Below are positions 45,921 through 55,634 of a stretch of 64,000 nucleotides of DNA, one piece after another. This DNA comes from Litchfieldia alkalitelluris (GTDB taxonomy: Bacteria > Bacillota > Bacilli > Bacillales > Salisediminibacteriaceae). The stretch spans positions 967,714-1,031,713 of the forward strand of contig NZ_KZ119600.1 of the NCBI RefSeq assembly GCF_002153425.1, given 5' to 3'. Position 1 is the stretch's first letter. Every line of letters starts with the position of its first letter. Both the position numbers and the translations under genes were made by a program. Below the pieces are notes generated by a model, which did no database searches, was not told the DNA's origin, and saw only the letters and a program-made list of their open reading frames with translations.

Positions 45921-46926
45921 AAACCTTCACCTCCGGATCTCCATCCCACTCATCGGTGTAAATCCAGCAACGAATTTGTTCTGCATCACCAATGTCATCG
46001 AGGTTAGGGAGTTTTTCACGGCATAAGTCAGTTGCAAACGGGCACCTTGGTGCGAAACGACATCCTTCAGGCATATCATCAGGACTTGGTACAGTACCTT
46101 TGATAGGAATTAACTCCTCCTGATCCATATCACTACGTGGTAAAGAGTTTAATAGACCAACAGTGTATGGGTGTCTTGGGTTTTTAAATAGTGTTTTTAC
46201 GTCTGCATATTCAACCACTTTACCACAATACATAACGGCTACATAATCACATGTTTCTGCTACAACGCCTAGATCATGTGTAATGAAGATAACGGACATG
46301 CCTAACTCATCTTGAAGCTCTCGAATTAATTCGAGAATTTGTGCTTGAATCGTTACGTCTAGTGCTGTTGTAGGTTCATCTGCAATTAAAAGCTCTGGTC
46401 GACAAGCAAGTGCCATGGCGATCATAACTCGTTGACGCATACCACCTGATAATTCGAAAGGATATTGATTAATACGTTTTTCAGGAGATGGTATACCTAC
46501 AAGCTTTAGCATCTCGATTACTTTTTTCTTACTTTCTTTTTTACTTAAACCTTGATGGATGCTATAGGATTCACTAATTTGCTGTCCTACAGTATACACA
46601 GGATTAAGTGATGTCATAGGTTCTTGGAATATCATTGAGATGCGATTTCCGCGAATTTTTCGCATCTCTTTTTCAGAACTTTCTACTAGGTTTTGATCGT
46701 TAAACAGGATCTCTCCACCTTTAATTTTTCCAGGGTGGCCGATCAGTTTTAAGATGGACATGGCAGTAATACTCTTACCAGATCCAGACTCACCAACGAT
46801 ACCTAATGTTTTTCCTTTTGGAACATCAAAGGTTACACCATCTACAGCCTTTACTTCATTATCTCCTTCTAGGAAAAACGAAGTTTGTAAGTTATTTATC
46901 TTTAAAATGCTATTTTCTTTACTCAT
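45904..46926 (-). CDS. oligopeptide/dipeptide ABC transporter ATP-binding protein (OppD-type)
   Basis: About 340 residues. Walker [10 protein letters not shown], signature [15 protein letters not shown], Walker [15 protein letters not shown] and His-loop ITHDLG are all present, with the OppD-type C-terminal region ([18 protein letters not shown]). The ATG at 46926 is preferred because GAGGTG lies 6 bases before it; a GTG three codons upstream lies within that site. Partner of the OppF-type ATPase. Confidence 0.93.
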   Translation of the reverse strand: MSKENSILKINNLQTSFFLEGDNEVKAVDGVTFDVPKGKTLGIVGESGSGKSITAMSILKLIGHPGKIKGGEILFNDQNLVESSEKEMRKIRGNRISMIFQEPMTSLNPVYTVGQQISESYSIHQGLSKKESKKKVIEMLKLVGIPSPEKRINQYPFELSGGMRQRVMIAMALACRPELLIADEPTTALDVTIQAQILELIRELQDELGMSVIFITHDLGVVAETCDYVAVMYCGKVVEYADVKTLFKNPRHPYTVGLLNSLPRSDMDQEELIPIKGTVPSPDDMPEGCRFAPRCPFATDLCREKLPNLDDIGDAEQIRCWIYTDEWDGDPEVKVYEPQK

Positions 46927-46946
46927 GAACCACACCTCACTTTCTA

Positions 46947-47867
46947 CTAATCTAAGTCGATTCGCTTGTTAAGGTATCGATAAGATATATCTACGATTAA
47001 GTTTACAAAAACGAATAAGACGGAAATAATGATAATCGTTGCCTGTACTGCTGGGAAGTCACGAGCAATGATTGAATCAATGACATAACGTCCCATACCG
47101 TTAATTGCAAATACAGTTTCAGTTAATACCGTACCACTTAGTAACGCTCCAAATTGTAAACCAATTACAGTTACAACAGGAATCAAAGCATTTTTTAGAG
47201 CGTGACGATAAATGATGACACGTTCTTTTACACCTTTAGCACGTGCTGTACGAATGTAGTCCTGTGAAATAACTTCTAACATACTAGAACGAGTCATTCT
47301 GGCAATAACAGCCGCACCAGCTGTACCTAATGTTATTACTGGTAAGACTACCTGACCTGGTGTACCCCAACCTGTTGGTGGGAACCAGCCCCAATTTATG
47401 GCGAACCATTGCATCAACATTAGTCCTAACCAGAAGTTTGGCATGGATAATCCAAACAAGGCGACTAACATGATGATAATGTCTGATTTAGAATGTCTTC
47501 TGACTGCTGATACGATACCAGCAATGATTCCAATGAAGATACTCAAGATTGTACTATATATGGCTAACTCAAGTGTGACCCAAAATTTAGGTCTAATCTC
47601 ATCTATAATAGGTAAGTTACTTCTCATGGATACACCAAAATCCAATTGTGCGATGTTACTTACAAATCTTACATATTGTATATGGTATGGTTGATCCAAT
47701 CCTAGACGTTGTTCCATTCTTTCAACAACATGTGTTGGTGCCGATTCCCCTGCCATGATTTGCGCTGGTTTACCAGGAGTAAGGTGCATTAAAAGGAATA
47801 CAAACAACGTCACACCAAACAGAACAGGTATTAATTGGAAAATACGACGTATTATATATGTTGTCAT
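46947..47867 (-). CDS. oligopeptide/dipeptide ABC transporter permease (OppB-type)
   Basis: 306 residues and six membrane segments. It opens with YIIRRIFQLIPVLFGVTLFV, the classic OppB/DppB N-terminus. The EAA-type loop is SQDYIRTARAKGVKERVIIY, followed by HALKNALIPVVT. It forms the membrane channel with OppC. It is 18 bases downstream of oppC and 20 bases upstream of oppD, so one transcript. Confidence 0.93.
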   Translation of the reverse strand: MTTYIIRRIFQLIPVLFGVTLFVFLLMHLTPGKPAQIMAGESAPTHVVERMEQRLGLDQPYHIQYVRFVSNIAQLDFGVSMRSNLPIIDEIRPKFWVTLELAIYSTILSIFIGIIAGIVSAVRRHSKSDIIIMLVALFGLSMPNFWLGLMLMQWFAINWGWFPPTGWGTPGQVVLPVITLGTAGAAVIARMTRSSMLEVISQDYIRTARAKGVKERVIIYRHALKNALIPVVTVIGLQFGALLSGTVLTETVFAINGMGRYVIDSIIARDFPAVQATIIIISVLFVFVNLIVDISYRYLNKRIDLD

Positions 47868-47885
47868 TAAATTTGCACCTCTCTT

Positions 47886-48806
47886 CTAATTCTTTAATTT
47901 TGGATCTAACGCATCTCGCAGACCGTCACCGAAAATATTAAATGCTAAAACGACTGTTAAAATTGCCAAGCCTGGAAATAAAGCAATATGACCAGCATCT
48001 CGTAAGAAACTTCGACCGTCATTTAACATTGCTCCCCATTCTGGTAAAGGAGGCTGTGCACCCATACCTAGGAATGAAAGACCAGCGGCTGTTAAAATCG
48101 CTGTTGCGATATATAATGTAGCGTTTACGATGATTGGAGAAAGTACATTTGGTAGTATATGTCTGAATATTATTCGGAAATCTGAAGCCCCAAGTGCTCG
48201 AATAGCATCAATATATTCTAGCTTCTTCGTTGCAAGTGTAGAACCACGAACAATCCTTGCAAAACCTGGAATTGAGTAAATGGCAACAGCAATCGTTACG
48301 TTTACTAAACTACCACCTAGAATACTTACGATAGCTAATGCTAGTAGAATACCAGGGAACGCAAGTAAAACGTCCACAATTCGCATGATGATATTATCTA
48401 TTCGACCACCATAATAACCTGCAACAATACCTAATGGAACTCCCACAAGTGCACCCATGATTACAGAGGCAAAACCAATACCTAATGTATAGATCATTCC
48501 ATAAATAATTCTTGCGAATATGTCTCTACCCATGTGATCAGTACCGAACCAGTACTCAGCCGTTGGGCCGGTGAAACGGTCAATTAAATTAATATCATTT
48601 GGATGATGCGGTGTAACAATTACTCCAAACATTCTGTCAAGCACCGTTACAATAATAGCGATTAACAATAAAATGACAATAAAGTAAAATCCAACAACAG
48701 CTGGTTTGTTTCTTTTAAACTTCTTAACCAGATCTTTCATATTTTTAAGTGCTGGACTTTGAACTTTTTCTTCCGTTACTGCTGTTTGCTCAGCAGGTTG
48801 CTTCAT
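47886..48806 (-). CDS. oligopeptide/dipeptide ABC transporter permease (OppC-type)
   Basis: About 306 residues. A hydrophilic N-terminus is followed by FKRNKPAVVGFYFIVILLLI, the usual OppC N-terminal domain, the periplasmic motif WFGTDHMGRDIFARIIYG, and the coupling loop LEYIDAIRALGASDFRII with RHILPNVLSPIIV. The ATG at 48806 is preferred, with GGGGGG 7 bases upstream; an ATG seven codons earlier lies before that site. First gene of oppCBDF, divergent from oppA. Confidence 0.92.
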   Translation of the reverse strand: MKQPAEQTAVTEEKVQSPALKNMKDLVKKFKRNKPAVVGFYFIVILLLIAIIVTVLDRMFGVIVTPHHPNDINLIDRFTGPTAEYWFGTDHMGRDIFARIIYGMIYTLGIGFASVIMGALVGVPLGIVAGYYGGRIDNIIMRIVDVLLAFPGILLALAIVSILGGSLVNVTIAVAIYSIPGFARIVRGSTLATKKLEYIDAIRALGASDFRIIFRHILPNVLSPIIVNATLYIATAILTAAGLSFLGMGAQPPLPEWGAMLNDGRSFLRDAGHIALFPGLAILTVVLAFNIFGDGLRDALDPKLKN

Positions 48807-49417
48807 AAAAGAGCCCCCCTTTTTCATTAAGTATAGATTTTCGGTTTATAAATAAAAGTCTATAAATTATATAATCTCTTATTTATATTCCAAAATGATA
48901 GTTGTTTTTTTACTATAATAAACTTCAGAAAAAAAACAGTCTTAAATCATAATAAACTGATAACTTTCATTTTACAACAATCTTTTAGTAAATGGTTGTA
49001 TCAATACTTTCCAATAAATTAAGAAATTGTATGATTTCTCAGTTTAAAACGTTTATCTACTAACACTTTAACGTTTTAAATAATAGGAGAATGGTTTAAA
49101 ATATTTAAATTATCATGTCTATTAAGAATTTAATTAATTGCTGCTATTTTATGCCTAATATGCTATATTTTTCTATATTCTTTTAAGATATATAGCACAA
49201 TATGACATTATTCTTTAGTGGTAGACAAGAATCATATAATATAAGTAGAATTTTGTAAAATATATGCCTATGATTCTACCATGGTAATTCAAAATTATTG
49301 CTTAATTTGAATATTAATATAATTTTTTGTGAAAACTAACTTGCTAAAATTTTTAAAAAATTATATATTATTTGTAACCCATTAAGGGCTATATTAGAAA
49401 AACAGGGGGTAATACAC
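48807..49417. other. AT-rich divergent intergenic region between oppC and oppA
   Basis: 611 bases with very high A+T. A TATAAT at 49235-49240 is a candidate -10 for oppA, but no convincing -35 is in place. No open frame, riboswitch or strong hairpin was recognised. Both transcripts must start here. Confidence 0.5.
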
Positions 49418-51160
49418 ATGAAGGCCAAGAATTTAGTTTGGTTTTTTGCGTTAATGCTAGGTTTTGCTCTAGTATTATCAGCATGTGCCGGTGACGGAGA
49501 AGTGGAAACTGATTCCGACGATGCCGATACTGGTACTGAGACAGAAGAAACTGACAGCGGTGACGATGGCGATAGCGAAGGTGACGAAGCTGCTGTAGAT
49601 ACGGATGACAATCACTTGATTATCGCAGTATCATCTGATCTAGTATCACTAGATCCACACGGAAACAATGACGTACCATCTAGTAATGTACGTTCAAACA
49701 TTTATGAAACATTAGTAAAGCAAGATGAGAACATGGAAATTGTCGAAGGACTTGCAGAAGCTTGGGAGCCTGTAGGTGACAACTCTTGGAAGTTCACATT
49801 ACGTGAAGGAGTACAATTCCATGATGGTTCAGAATTTACTGCTGAAGTAGTAAAAGCTAACTTAGAACGTATCCTTGATCCAGCAATTGGTTCACCACGT
49901 TCTTTCTTATATGACATGCTTTCTGAAGTAACTGTAGAAAGTGATTATGAAGTAGTTATTACTACTGAATATCCATTTGCACCATTACTAGCTCACTTAG
50001 CTCATGATGCTGGTGGTATGCTAAGTCTTGAAGTAATTGAAGAAGATTATACACAAGCAATTGCAGAAGCTGGTCTTGATCTTTCTTTAGAAGATTACTA
50101 TGAGTTACGTGCAGCTGGTGGAGACGACTTTGAAGAAGTAGTTTCTGAAATTGCTGAATATGCTGGTTTATATGTTGCTCAAAATCCAGTAGGAACTGGT
50201 TACTTCCAATTAGGAAATCGTGTTTCTGGTGAACAAACAGTACTTACTCGTTTTGATGGATATTGGGGTGAGCCAGCGAAAGCTGAAGGTGTAACGTTTA
50301 AAGTTGTACCTGAGCCAAGTGCTCGTGTAGCTGAGTTAGAAACTGGTTACTCACACATTGCTGACCCAATTCAGCCTACAGATAAAGACCATGTTGATAA
50401 CCATGAAGCAACTTTCATGAACGTACAAGAATCTGTAAGTTTATCATATGTAAGTTTTAACACTGAAAAAGCACCATTTGATGACCCACGTGTTCGTCAA
50501 GCGGTTTCTCTAGCTATTAACCAAGAAGAAATCATTGAGGGAATCTACCAAGGAAACGGTATCCCTGCAATTGGGCCATTGGCTCCAGACGTATTTGGAT
50601 ATGATCCAAATGTAGAAGGTTTATTATATGACTTAGACCGTGCTCAAGAGTTACTAGAAGAAGCTGGATACGGAGATGGATTCTCTACTACTATCTGGAC
50701 TAACGATAACGAGCAACGTGAAGAAACAGCTTTATATGTACAACACGCATTACAAGCTTTAAATATCGATGTTGAGATTGAAGTACTTGAGTGGGGGGCT
50801 TACCTTGAGCGTACTGCAGCTGGTGAACACGATATGTTCATCCTTGGTTGGTCTACTGTAACTGCAGATGCTGACTATGGTATGTATGCATTATTACACT
50901 CTTCTATGCATGGAGACCCAGGTAACCGTGCATTCTTAACAGATGACAGACTAGATGAATTACTAGATCAAGGTCGTCGTGAAACAGATCCAGATGCTCG
51001 TCAAGCAATCTATAGTGAAGCACAAGAGCTTCTAGTAGAACTTGCACCAATGATCTACGTTCACCACCAAAACTACTTAACTGGTGTACGTAACGAAGTT
51101 GAAGGATTCTGGGTAGACGCATTAGGTATCTACCAATTAAAAGACGTTACTCTTAACTAA
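49418..51160 (+). CDS. ABC transporter substrate-binding lipoprotein (SBP_bac_5; peptide/glutathione type)
   Basis: 580 residues with lipobox LVLSAC (Cys23). An extremely acidic Asp/Glu/Thr linker (about 25-62) is typical of extracellular proteins of alkaliphiles. The SBP_bac_5 domain has DLVSLDPHGNNDVPSSNVRS, WKFTLREGVQFHDGSEFTAE and VSLSYVSFNTEKAPFDDPRV. This pattern is close to the proteins annotated as glutathione-binding in bacilli. The gene is divergent from oppCBDF, which lacks its own binding protein, so it is the likely receptor for that transporter. ATG start after a GGGGG site. Confidence 0.9.
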   Translation: MKAKNLVWFFALMLGFALVLSACAGDGEVETDSDDADTGTETEETDSGDDGDSEGDEAAVDTDDNHLIIAVSSDLVSLDPHGNNDVPSSNVRSNIYETLVKQDENMEIVEGLAEAWEPVGDNSWKFTLREGVQFHDGSEFTAEVVKANLERILDPAIGSPRSFLYDMLSEVTVESDYEVVITTEYPFAPLLAHLAHDAGGMLSLEVIEEDYTQAIAEAGLDLSLEDYYELRAAGGDDFEEVVSEIAEYAGLYVAQNPVGTGYFQLGNRVSGEQTVLTRFDGYWGEPAKAEGVTFKVVPEPSARVAELETGYSHIADPIQPTDKDHVDNHEATFMNVQESVSLSYVSFNTEKAPFDDPRVRQAVSLAINQEEIIEGIYQGNGIPAIGPLAPDVFGYDPNVEGLLYDLDRAQELLEEAGYGDGFSTTIWTNDNEQREETALYVQHALQALNIDVEIEVLEWGAYLERTAAGEHDMFILGWSTVTADADYGMYALLHSSMHGDPGNRAFLTDDRLDELLDQGRRETDPDARQAIYSEAQELLVELAPMIYVHHQNYLTGVRNEVEGFWVDALGIYQLKDVTLN

Positions 51161-51180
51161 TAGAGTATTTATAAGGAGAA

Positions 51181-51209
51181 AGGCTGGCACATCTGGTGTC
51201 AGTCTTTTT
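51181..51209 (+). terminator. terminator of oppA
   Basis: AGGCTGGCAC and GTGTCAGTCT pair (with two G-T wobbles) around ATCTG, followed by TTTTT. Confidence 0.75.
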
Positions 51210-51343
51210 CTTTGTGTTTATAAACAATTCTTGTGGTTAATACTTCTTCAATTCCCTCAGTTAATTATCATGATTTGTCCAACCCATGAATAGGAATAAA
51301 GCAAGAAGGCTAGAAGAAGCTTTCATGGGGAGGGGAGCTCTAT

Positions 51344-53251
51344 ATGGTAGAAACGATACTGAAAATCTTTATGAGTGAGCAGCAGGCGCAATCAATTCTT
51401 TCAAACTCACTGATTGAGCTCATTTTTATGATTCTATTTATTATATTTGCAGTTACATTTCTCGCACACATGATTCTTTACAGTCGACTGCGAACGATTA
51501 GGAATCATTTAAATACCACTAACTCACTAGACATTGAACCATTACGGAAGTTTAAACAAGAGTTTGATGAGAAAAAAGAGCACGAATCATTAAAGGTAGA
51601 GACGTTTGTACAAAAGAAATTTTCAGGGTGGCGTGTTTTAAATTTACCGGTCTTGAGCCTAATTAAAATGGTTCAGATGACTGTCTCTGTTTTTATACTA
51701 GTAGGTGTATTAGGGACCTTCATCGGCCTTACGATGTCTTTAGGTAGCATCGATGCAACGGGAGACCAACTTGTAGAAAACGTTGCAGCTGTTTTGACAG
51801 GGATTGATGTAGCATTTGCAACAAGTATTGCGGGGATGGGTTTATCACTCATTATGACGGTACTTATTCGTGTTTTTAATACAGAATATTTAATGACAGA
51901 TATTATGCTAAAAATGGAGTCCCATCTCGAGGAAAACGAACAGGATGCGATGGGGAGGTTGATCGAGGTATCGAAGTCAATTAACACCTCTATCGTAGAG
52001 CTTAGGGAAACGAATCAAAAGTCCCTTCAGAATATAGAGTCTGCTTTCCATGGTTTTCAAGAATATACGGTTGGTCTTGAGCAGTCTGCTAAAGACCTAG
52101 CAAAATTCAATGAAGGTCTGTCAGCAAATTTGAAAGACTTCAACTTGCTTTTTAACAATATGAGTGAGGTCACAAGTAATTTCGATGATGGTGTGAAAAA
52201 CCTCAATAAGAACTTTGATCATCTATTTACTTATTTCAATAATATGGACAAACGTAATGAGCGGATGGCGAGCGCCTTCCAGGAGACGTACAACAAAATT
52301 AGTGAAATGTCCAAGACTCAGATGGAAACTCTAAATCAATTTGATGAGTCGGTTGGTGATTGGAAAAACTATATTGCTTCCATATCAGATAAACAGGATG
52401 CCATTCATGGTGCATTTGAAAGGGTAATAGGACAGAGTGACAACCTAGTTAAGTTAATGAAGGAAAATAATAAACAGTTTAAGAGTATTTTTGGTGATGA
52501 TGTGAGTTCTAAGTTAACTGGTATCAGCACTTACTTGAGAGAATTGAAGGGTGATTTTGATAAGCTTGGAAACTCCATCGTACAACTTCCTGATGCACTA
52601 GAAACAATTAACTCTACACAAGCCGAATATAAGCATTTATTGTCAGATAGGTTTGATGATTTAAAGCAGTTTAACCAGGAATTTAACAATCATTTAAAAA
52701 ATCATTATGCTGATTCAAAGGCATTTGAAAAACAATTAAATGATGCAACTAATTCTTTTGACCAAATGGGAATGAAAAATAGTCAACTCTTAAATGAAAT
52801 TAATAGGGTAATCACACAAATGACAGATTCCTTTAATCACAGGGAAAGCCAAATCGAGTCCAGTGTGGGCGTTCTTAAGGACATCCTATCCAGATATGTT
52901 AACAATTTAGAAGGAAGTCTAGGAGAGAGACTTGATAAAGTAAGTAGGAATATTGGTGATTATGTTGTGGATATTAGTGATTCAATGAAGAAGGAGTTTA
53001 AACAGATCGGTGACATAACAGAGGAGAGTCAGCAACGTAATGCTCGATTAACCCAGCAGACGATTAGTGACTTAAGTCAAGAATTCCAGAATTTGAATCG
53101 CCAGCTTCAATCTTTTGCCCAAGAAGTGGCAAGGCAAAATAGCCGTCAGGAACCGATAAGACAGAACAATTATCAAGAGCCAGTCCGACAATCTGGTTAT
53201 CAGGATCCACTAGGTCAAGGAAATCCAGTGAGGATCGGAAGACATGATTAA
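51344..53251 (+). CDS. MotA/TolQ/ExbB-type proton channel protein with long helical tail (ZorA-like)
   Basis: 635 residues. Membrane helices lie at about 22-46, 108-136 and 146-176. The second and third carry the proton-channel patterns VGVLGTFIGLTMSLGSID and GIDVAFATSIAGMGLSLIM, as in MotA/TolQ/ExbB/ZorA. After a short linker, a tail of about 400 residues is almost wholly helical, with many Asn and Gln, as in ZorA, where it reaches deep into the cytoplasm. The C-terminus has a degenerate repeat, RQEPIRQNNYQEPVRQSGYQ. Start ATG after GGGGAGGGGAG. It overlaps the OmpA-type gene by 8 bases. No ZorC, ZorD or ZorE is adjacent. Confidence 0.8.
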   Translation: MVETILKIFMSEQQAQSILSNSLIELIFMILFIIFAVTFLAHMILYSRLRTIRNHLNTTNSLDIEPLRKFKQEFDEKKEHESLKVETFVQKKFSGWRVLNLPVLSLIKMVQMTVSVFILVGVLGTFIGLTMSLGSIDATGDQLVENVAAVLTGIDVAFATSIAGMGLSLIMTVLIRVFNTEYLMTDIMLKMESHLEENEQDAMGRLIEVSKSINTSIVELRETNQKSLQNIESAFHGFQEYTVGLEQSAKDLAKFNEGLSANLKDFNLLFNNMSEVTSNFDDGVKNLNKNFDHLFTYFNNMDKRNERMASAFQETYNKISEMSKTQMETLNQFDESVGDWKNYIASISDKQDAIHGAFERVIGQSDNLVKLMKENNKQFKSIFGDDVSSKLTGISTYLRELKGDFDKLGNSIVQLPDALETINSTQAEYKHLLSDRFDDLKQFNQEFNNHLKNHYADSKAFEKQLNDATNSFDQMGMKNSQLLNEINRVITQMTDSFNHRESQIESSVGVLKDILSRYVNNLEGSLGERLDKVSRNIGDYVVDISDSMKKEFKQIGDITEESQQRNARLTQQTISDLSQEFQNLNRQLQSFAQEVARQNSRQEPIRQNNYQEPVRQSGYQDPLGQGNPVRIGRHD

Positions 53252-53936
53252 TAAGTACAGAAAGCTTTTTAAAGGAGAACAGGATGAAGGTCATTTTTGG
53301 CCTTCATTCACAGACCTGTTAACGGCGATTTTACTCTGCTTTGTCTTAATCTTCATTATTATGATGGTTATTAAGTCATTTCAAATAGAAGAGATGAAAC
53401 GAACGATTGATCAGATTATGGGGGTACGCGTAGATCTAGTTAATGATTTAAATGAAGAGTTTGAGGACTCTAACGGTATTATGGTAGATGAGCAGACAGG
53501 GGCCCTCATTTTTAATACGGATATTTTATTTGAATTTGATGAAGCTGAATTAATTCCTCAGGCTTACGAATTTTTAGATGAATTTGTTCCAGCATATTTG
53601 GATGTGTTGCTGGAGAGGGGCTATGAAGATTATATTTCAGAAATCATTATTGAAGGTCATGCAGATCGGACTGGGAGTTATATCTATAATATGGAACTAT
53701 CACAGGAACGTGCTTTTAGTGTAGCGGAGTATGTTTTAAGTGAAGACTTCCCTTATAAGAATATCCAGGAAGCTTTAGAAGATAAGTTAACGGTGAACGG
53801 ACGATCTTATACAGTTGGTAGAACTGATGAGGACGGGAATTACAGCTATGAGGATTCTCGTAGAGTTGAGTTTAAGTTTAGGTTGAAGGATGAAGAGATA
53901 TTAGAGGCAACTCGTGAGCTCCTTGAAGGGAATTAA
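53244..53936 (+). CDS. OmpA/MotB-type peptidoglycan-binding stator protein (ZorB-like)
   Basis: 230 residues. A short cytoplasmic N-terminus is followed by one membrane helix (about 22-45), FWPSFTDLLTAILLCFVLIF, with Asp24 in the position of the proton-carrying Asp of MotB and ZorB. The OmpA-like domain spans about 75-225 and includes IIIEGHADRTGSYIYNMELS followed by QERA and the late SRRVEFKF motif. It would anchor the complex to peptidoglycan. The gene overlaps the ZorA-like gene by 8 bases. A strong terminator follows, so this is a two-gene operon. Confidence 0.8.
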   Translation: MINKYRKLFKGEQDEGHFWPSFTDLLTAILLCFVLIFIIMMVIKSFQIEEMKRTIDQIMGVRVDLVNDLNEEFEDSNGIMVDEQTGALIFNTDILFEFDEAELIPQAYEFLDEFVPAYLDVLLERGYEDYISEIIIEGHADRTGSYIYNMELSQERAFSVAEYVLSEDFPYKNIQEALEDKLTVNGRSYTVGRTDEDGNYSYEDSRRVEFKFRLKDEEILEATRELLEGN

Positions 53937-53967
53937 TTATCTATATAGCAGTTTTTTAAAGAAAAAA

Positions 53968-54004
53968 GACGCACGGGAAGCTGTATAACAGCTTCTCCGT
54001 GCGC
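53968..54004. terminator. bidirectional terminator
   Basis: GCACGG and CCGTGC with inner AAGCTGT/ACAGCTT, between the ZorB-like and GH43 genes. A-rich before and T-rich after on the plus strand. Confidence 0.75.
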
Positions 54005-54010
54005 TACAAA

Positions 54011-54997
54011 TTATTTTAACTTATCGTAATCTAACGTTTGGATTGTACCGTCTTCGTTATACTTAATTTCTGTGAACTTCACACTACGCTTGTGATCTAC
54101 ACCGCCTGAAAGGGAAGCATCGTGGTAGAATAAGTACCATTTACCTTCGAACTCAACGATAGAATGGTGAGTTGTCCAACCTTCTACTGGTGTAAGGATA
54201 GTTCCTTTATGAGTGAATGGTCCCATAGGATCTTTACTTACTGCGTACGCAATTAAGTGAGTAGTACCTGTTGAATATGACAGGTAGTACAAACCATTAT
54301 ATTTGTGTACCCAAGGTCCTTCGAAGAATCTTCTTTCTTCATCTCCTGCAAGAATTGGGTTTCCATCTTCATCTACAATTTTAATTTCTTGTGGGTCTTC
54401 TTTAAATGTAAGCATATCGTCGCTCATTTCAGCAACAATTGGACCTAAAGCAGGTTGATCTGGTGCAGGACCTTCAGCGTCCTCTTTGAAAGTACCAGTT
54501 TGCCATTTTTCCAATTGACCGCCCCATAGGCCGCCGATGTACATATACGCTCTATTGTCCTCATCCACTAATACAGCAGGATCGATCGTATAGCTTCCTG
54601 GAATATAATTTTCTTCGGCCTTGAAAGGACCAGCAGGACTTTTACTTGTTGCTACCCCAATACGGAAAATCCCATCTTTATCCTTTGCAGGGAAATACAA
54701 ATAGTATGTATCGTTTTTAAATGCTGCGTCTGGCGCCCACATTTGTTTTGTTGCCCAAGGAACATCCTTAACATGTAGTACTTGTCCATGGTCAACAACA
54801 GGTGAATCTACGTCGTCCATTGATAAAACATGATAATCTTCCATTGAATAATGGTTACCATCATCATTAACTGGCTCATCATGGTCTAAGTCATGGGAAG
54901 GATAGATGTAAAGTTTTCCTTCGAATACGTGAGCAGATGGATCGGCAGTATAAATATGATTGACTAAAACTTCATTTTGTTTTGCTTTTTTTGTCAT
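54011..54997 (-). CDS. glycoside hydrolase family 43 protein, arabinofuranosidase/xylosidase type
   Basis: 328 residues, a single five-bladed propeller with no signal peptide. Base Asp in YTADPSAHVFEGKLYIYPSH, pKa Asp in YTIDPAVLVDEDNRAYMYIG, and acid Glu in RRFFEGPWVHKYNGLYYLSY, all with family spacing. WAPDAAFKND is the second-blade motif. It is likely an intracellular enzyme removing arabinose or xylose from arabinoxylo-oligosaccharides. The start ATG follows AAGGAGTAGAAGA. Single gene, convergent with the ZorAB-like operon. Confidence 0.88.
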   Translation of the reverse strand: MTKKAKQNEVLVNHIYTADPSAHVFEGKLYIYPSHDLDHDEPVNDDGNHYSMEDYHVLSMDDVDSPVVDHGQVLHVKDVPWATKQMWAPDAAFKNDTYYLYFPAKDKDGIFRIGVATSKSPAGPFKAEENYIPGSYTIDPAVLVDEDNRAYMYIGGLWGGQLEKWQTGTFKEDAEGPAPDQPALGPIVAEMSDDMLTFKEDPQEIKIVDEDGNPILAGDEERRFFEGPWVHKYNGLYYLSYSTGTTHLIAYAVSKDPMGPFTHKGTILTPVEGWTTHHSIVEFEGKWYLFYHDASLSGGVDHKRSVKFTEIKYNEDGTIQTLDYDKLK

Positions 54998-55111
54998 TTC
55001 TTCTACTCCTTCTTAAATCAAATTAACTTAAAGATAGCGCATTTTTCACATACATGTCAAGGAAGTATGGGAACTGTCAGTGATATGTAATATTTTTAAC
55101 ACCCTTTTTTT

Positions 55112-55489
55112 AAAAGGCTCTGTTAAACTTATATGTTGATTTTTTGTTACAGGTACTCGCTTTCACGCAAGGTACAAGTGCGACATCTGCTCATTCTTCG
55201 CAGTGTCTTCTTTGCCGCGGGCGGCTGGTAAGCCTCCTCCAAATTCCGCCTAAGAACTTGCCCACGTCCTGTGGACAACGGCGTAATGTCGGCGTCCTGC
55301 CTCCTGCATCTGCGGGGTCTTACCCCTGCCTTTAATCCCGCAGGAACGAGCATAAACATCACGAGTATGCTGCGAGTTGTCTCGACGGATACACTACGAA
55401 GCATTTGCTCGTAGAGGAAGAGACAGGTGTACCTTCCACAAAAAATCAAAAGTGTTAAATATCAACATTATTCTTTAACAGAGCTTTTT
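55112..55489. mobile_element. 378-bp MITE-like element with terminal inverted repeats
   Basis: The left end AAAAGGCTCTGTTAAA..TGTTGAT (55112-55140) matches the complement of the right end (55461-55489) at roughly 80% over 29 bases. Both ends are flanked by TTTTTAAAA, which could be a target duplication or just low complexity. The interior is GC-richer than its surroundings, carries repeat copy B (55155-55236), and has no credible gene. The GGCTCTGTT ends resemble insertion-sequence termini. Confidence 0.6.
55155..55236. repeat. interspersed repeat, copy B
   Basis: Over 90% identical to 36488-36568 across about 81 bases, from ACTCGCTTTCACGCAAGGTA to GGTAAGCCTC. Here it is enclosed in the inverted-repeat element. 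Confidence 0.75.
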
Positions 55490-55634
55490 AAAAAGAAGTA
55501 GAATTTATTCCGTTTGTCCCGTTTATGTTTGATCTTTGGACTTTTTCCATCATTACTTCTGTAGTGATTTTTCCCGTTTTGTTTTATGATGAAAGATGAT
55601 TATTATGTTGAATGATAAAAGGGGATGGGGCGCT

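Noticed and set aside
51344-53936. A complete Zorya defence system
   Set aside because: Only the ZorA/ZorB-like pair is present. Neither a helicase/nuclease (ZorD-type) nor ZorC or ZorE is adjacent, and the flanks are transport and glycosidase genes with terminators between.
55144-55449. Genes inside the MITE-like element
   Set aside because: Frames on both strands overlap each other, lack ribosome-binding sites and cover the repeat sequence.
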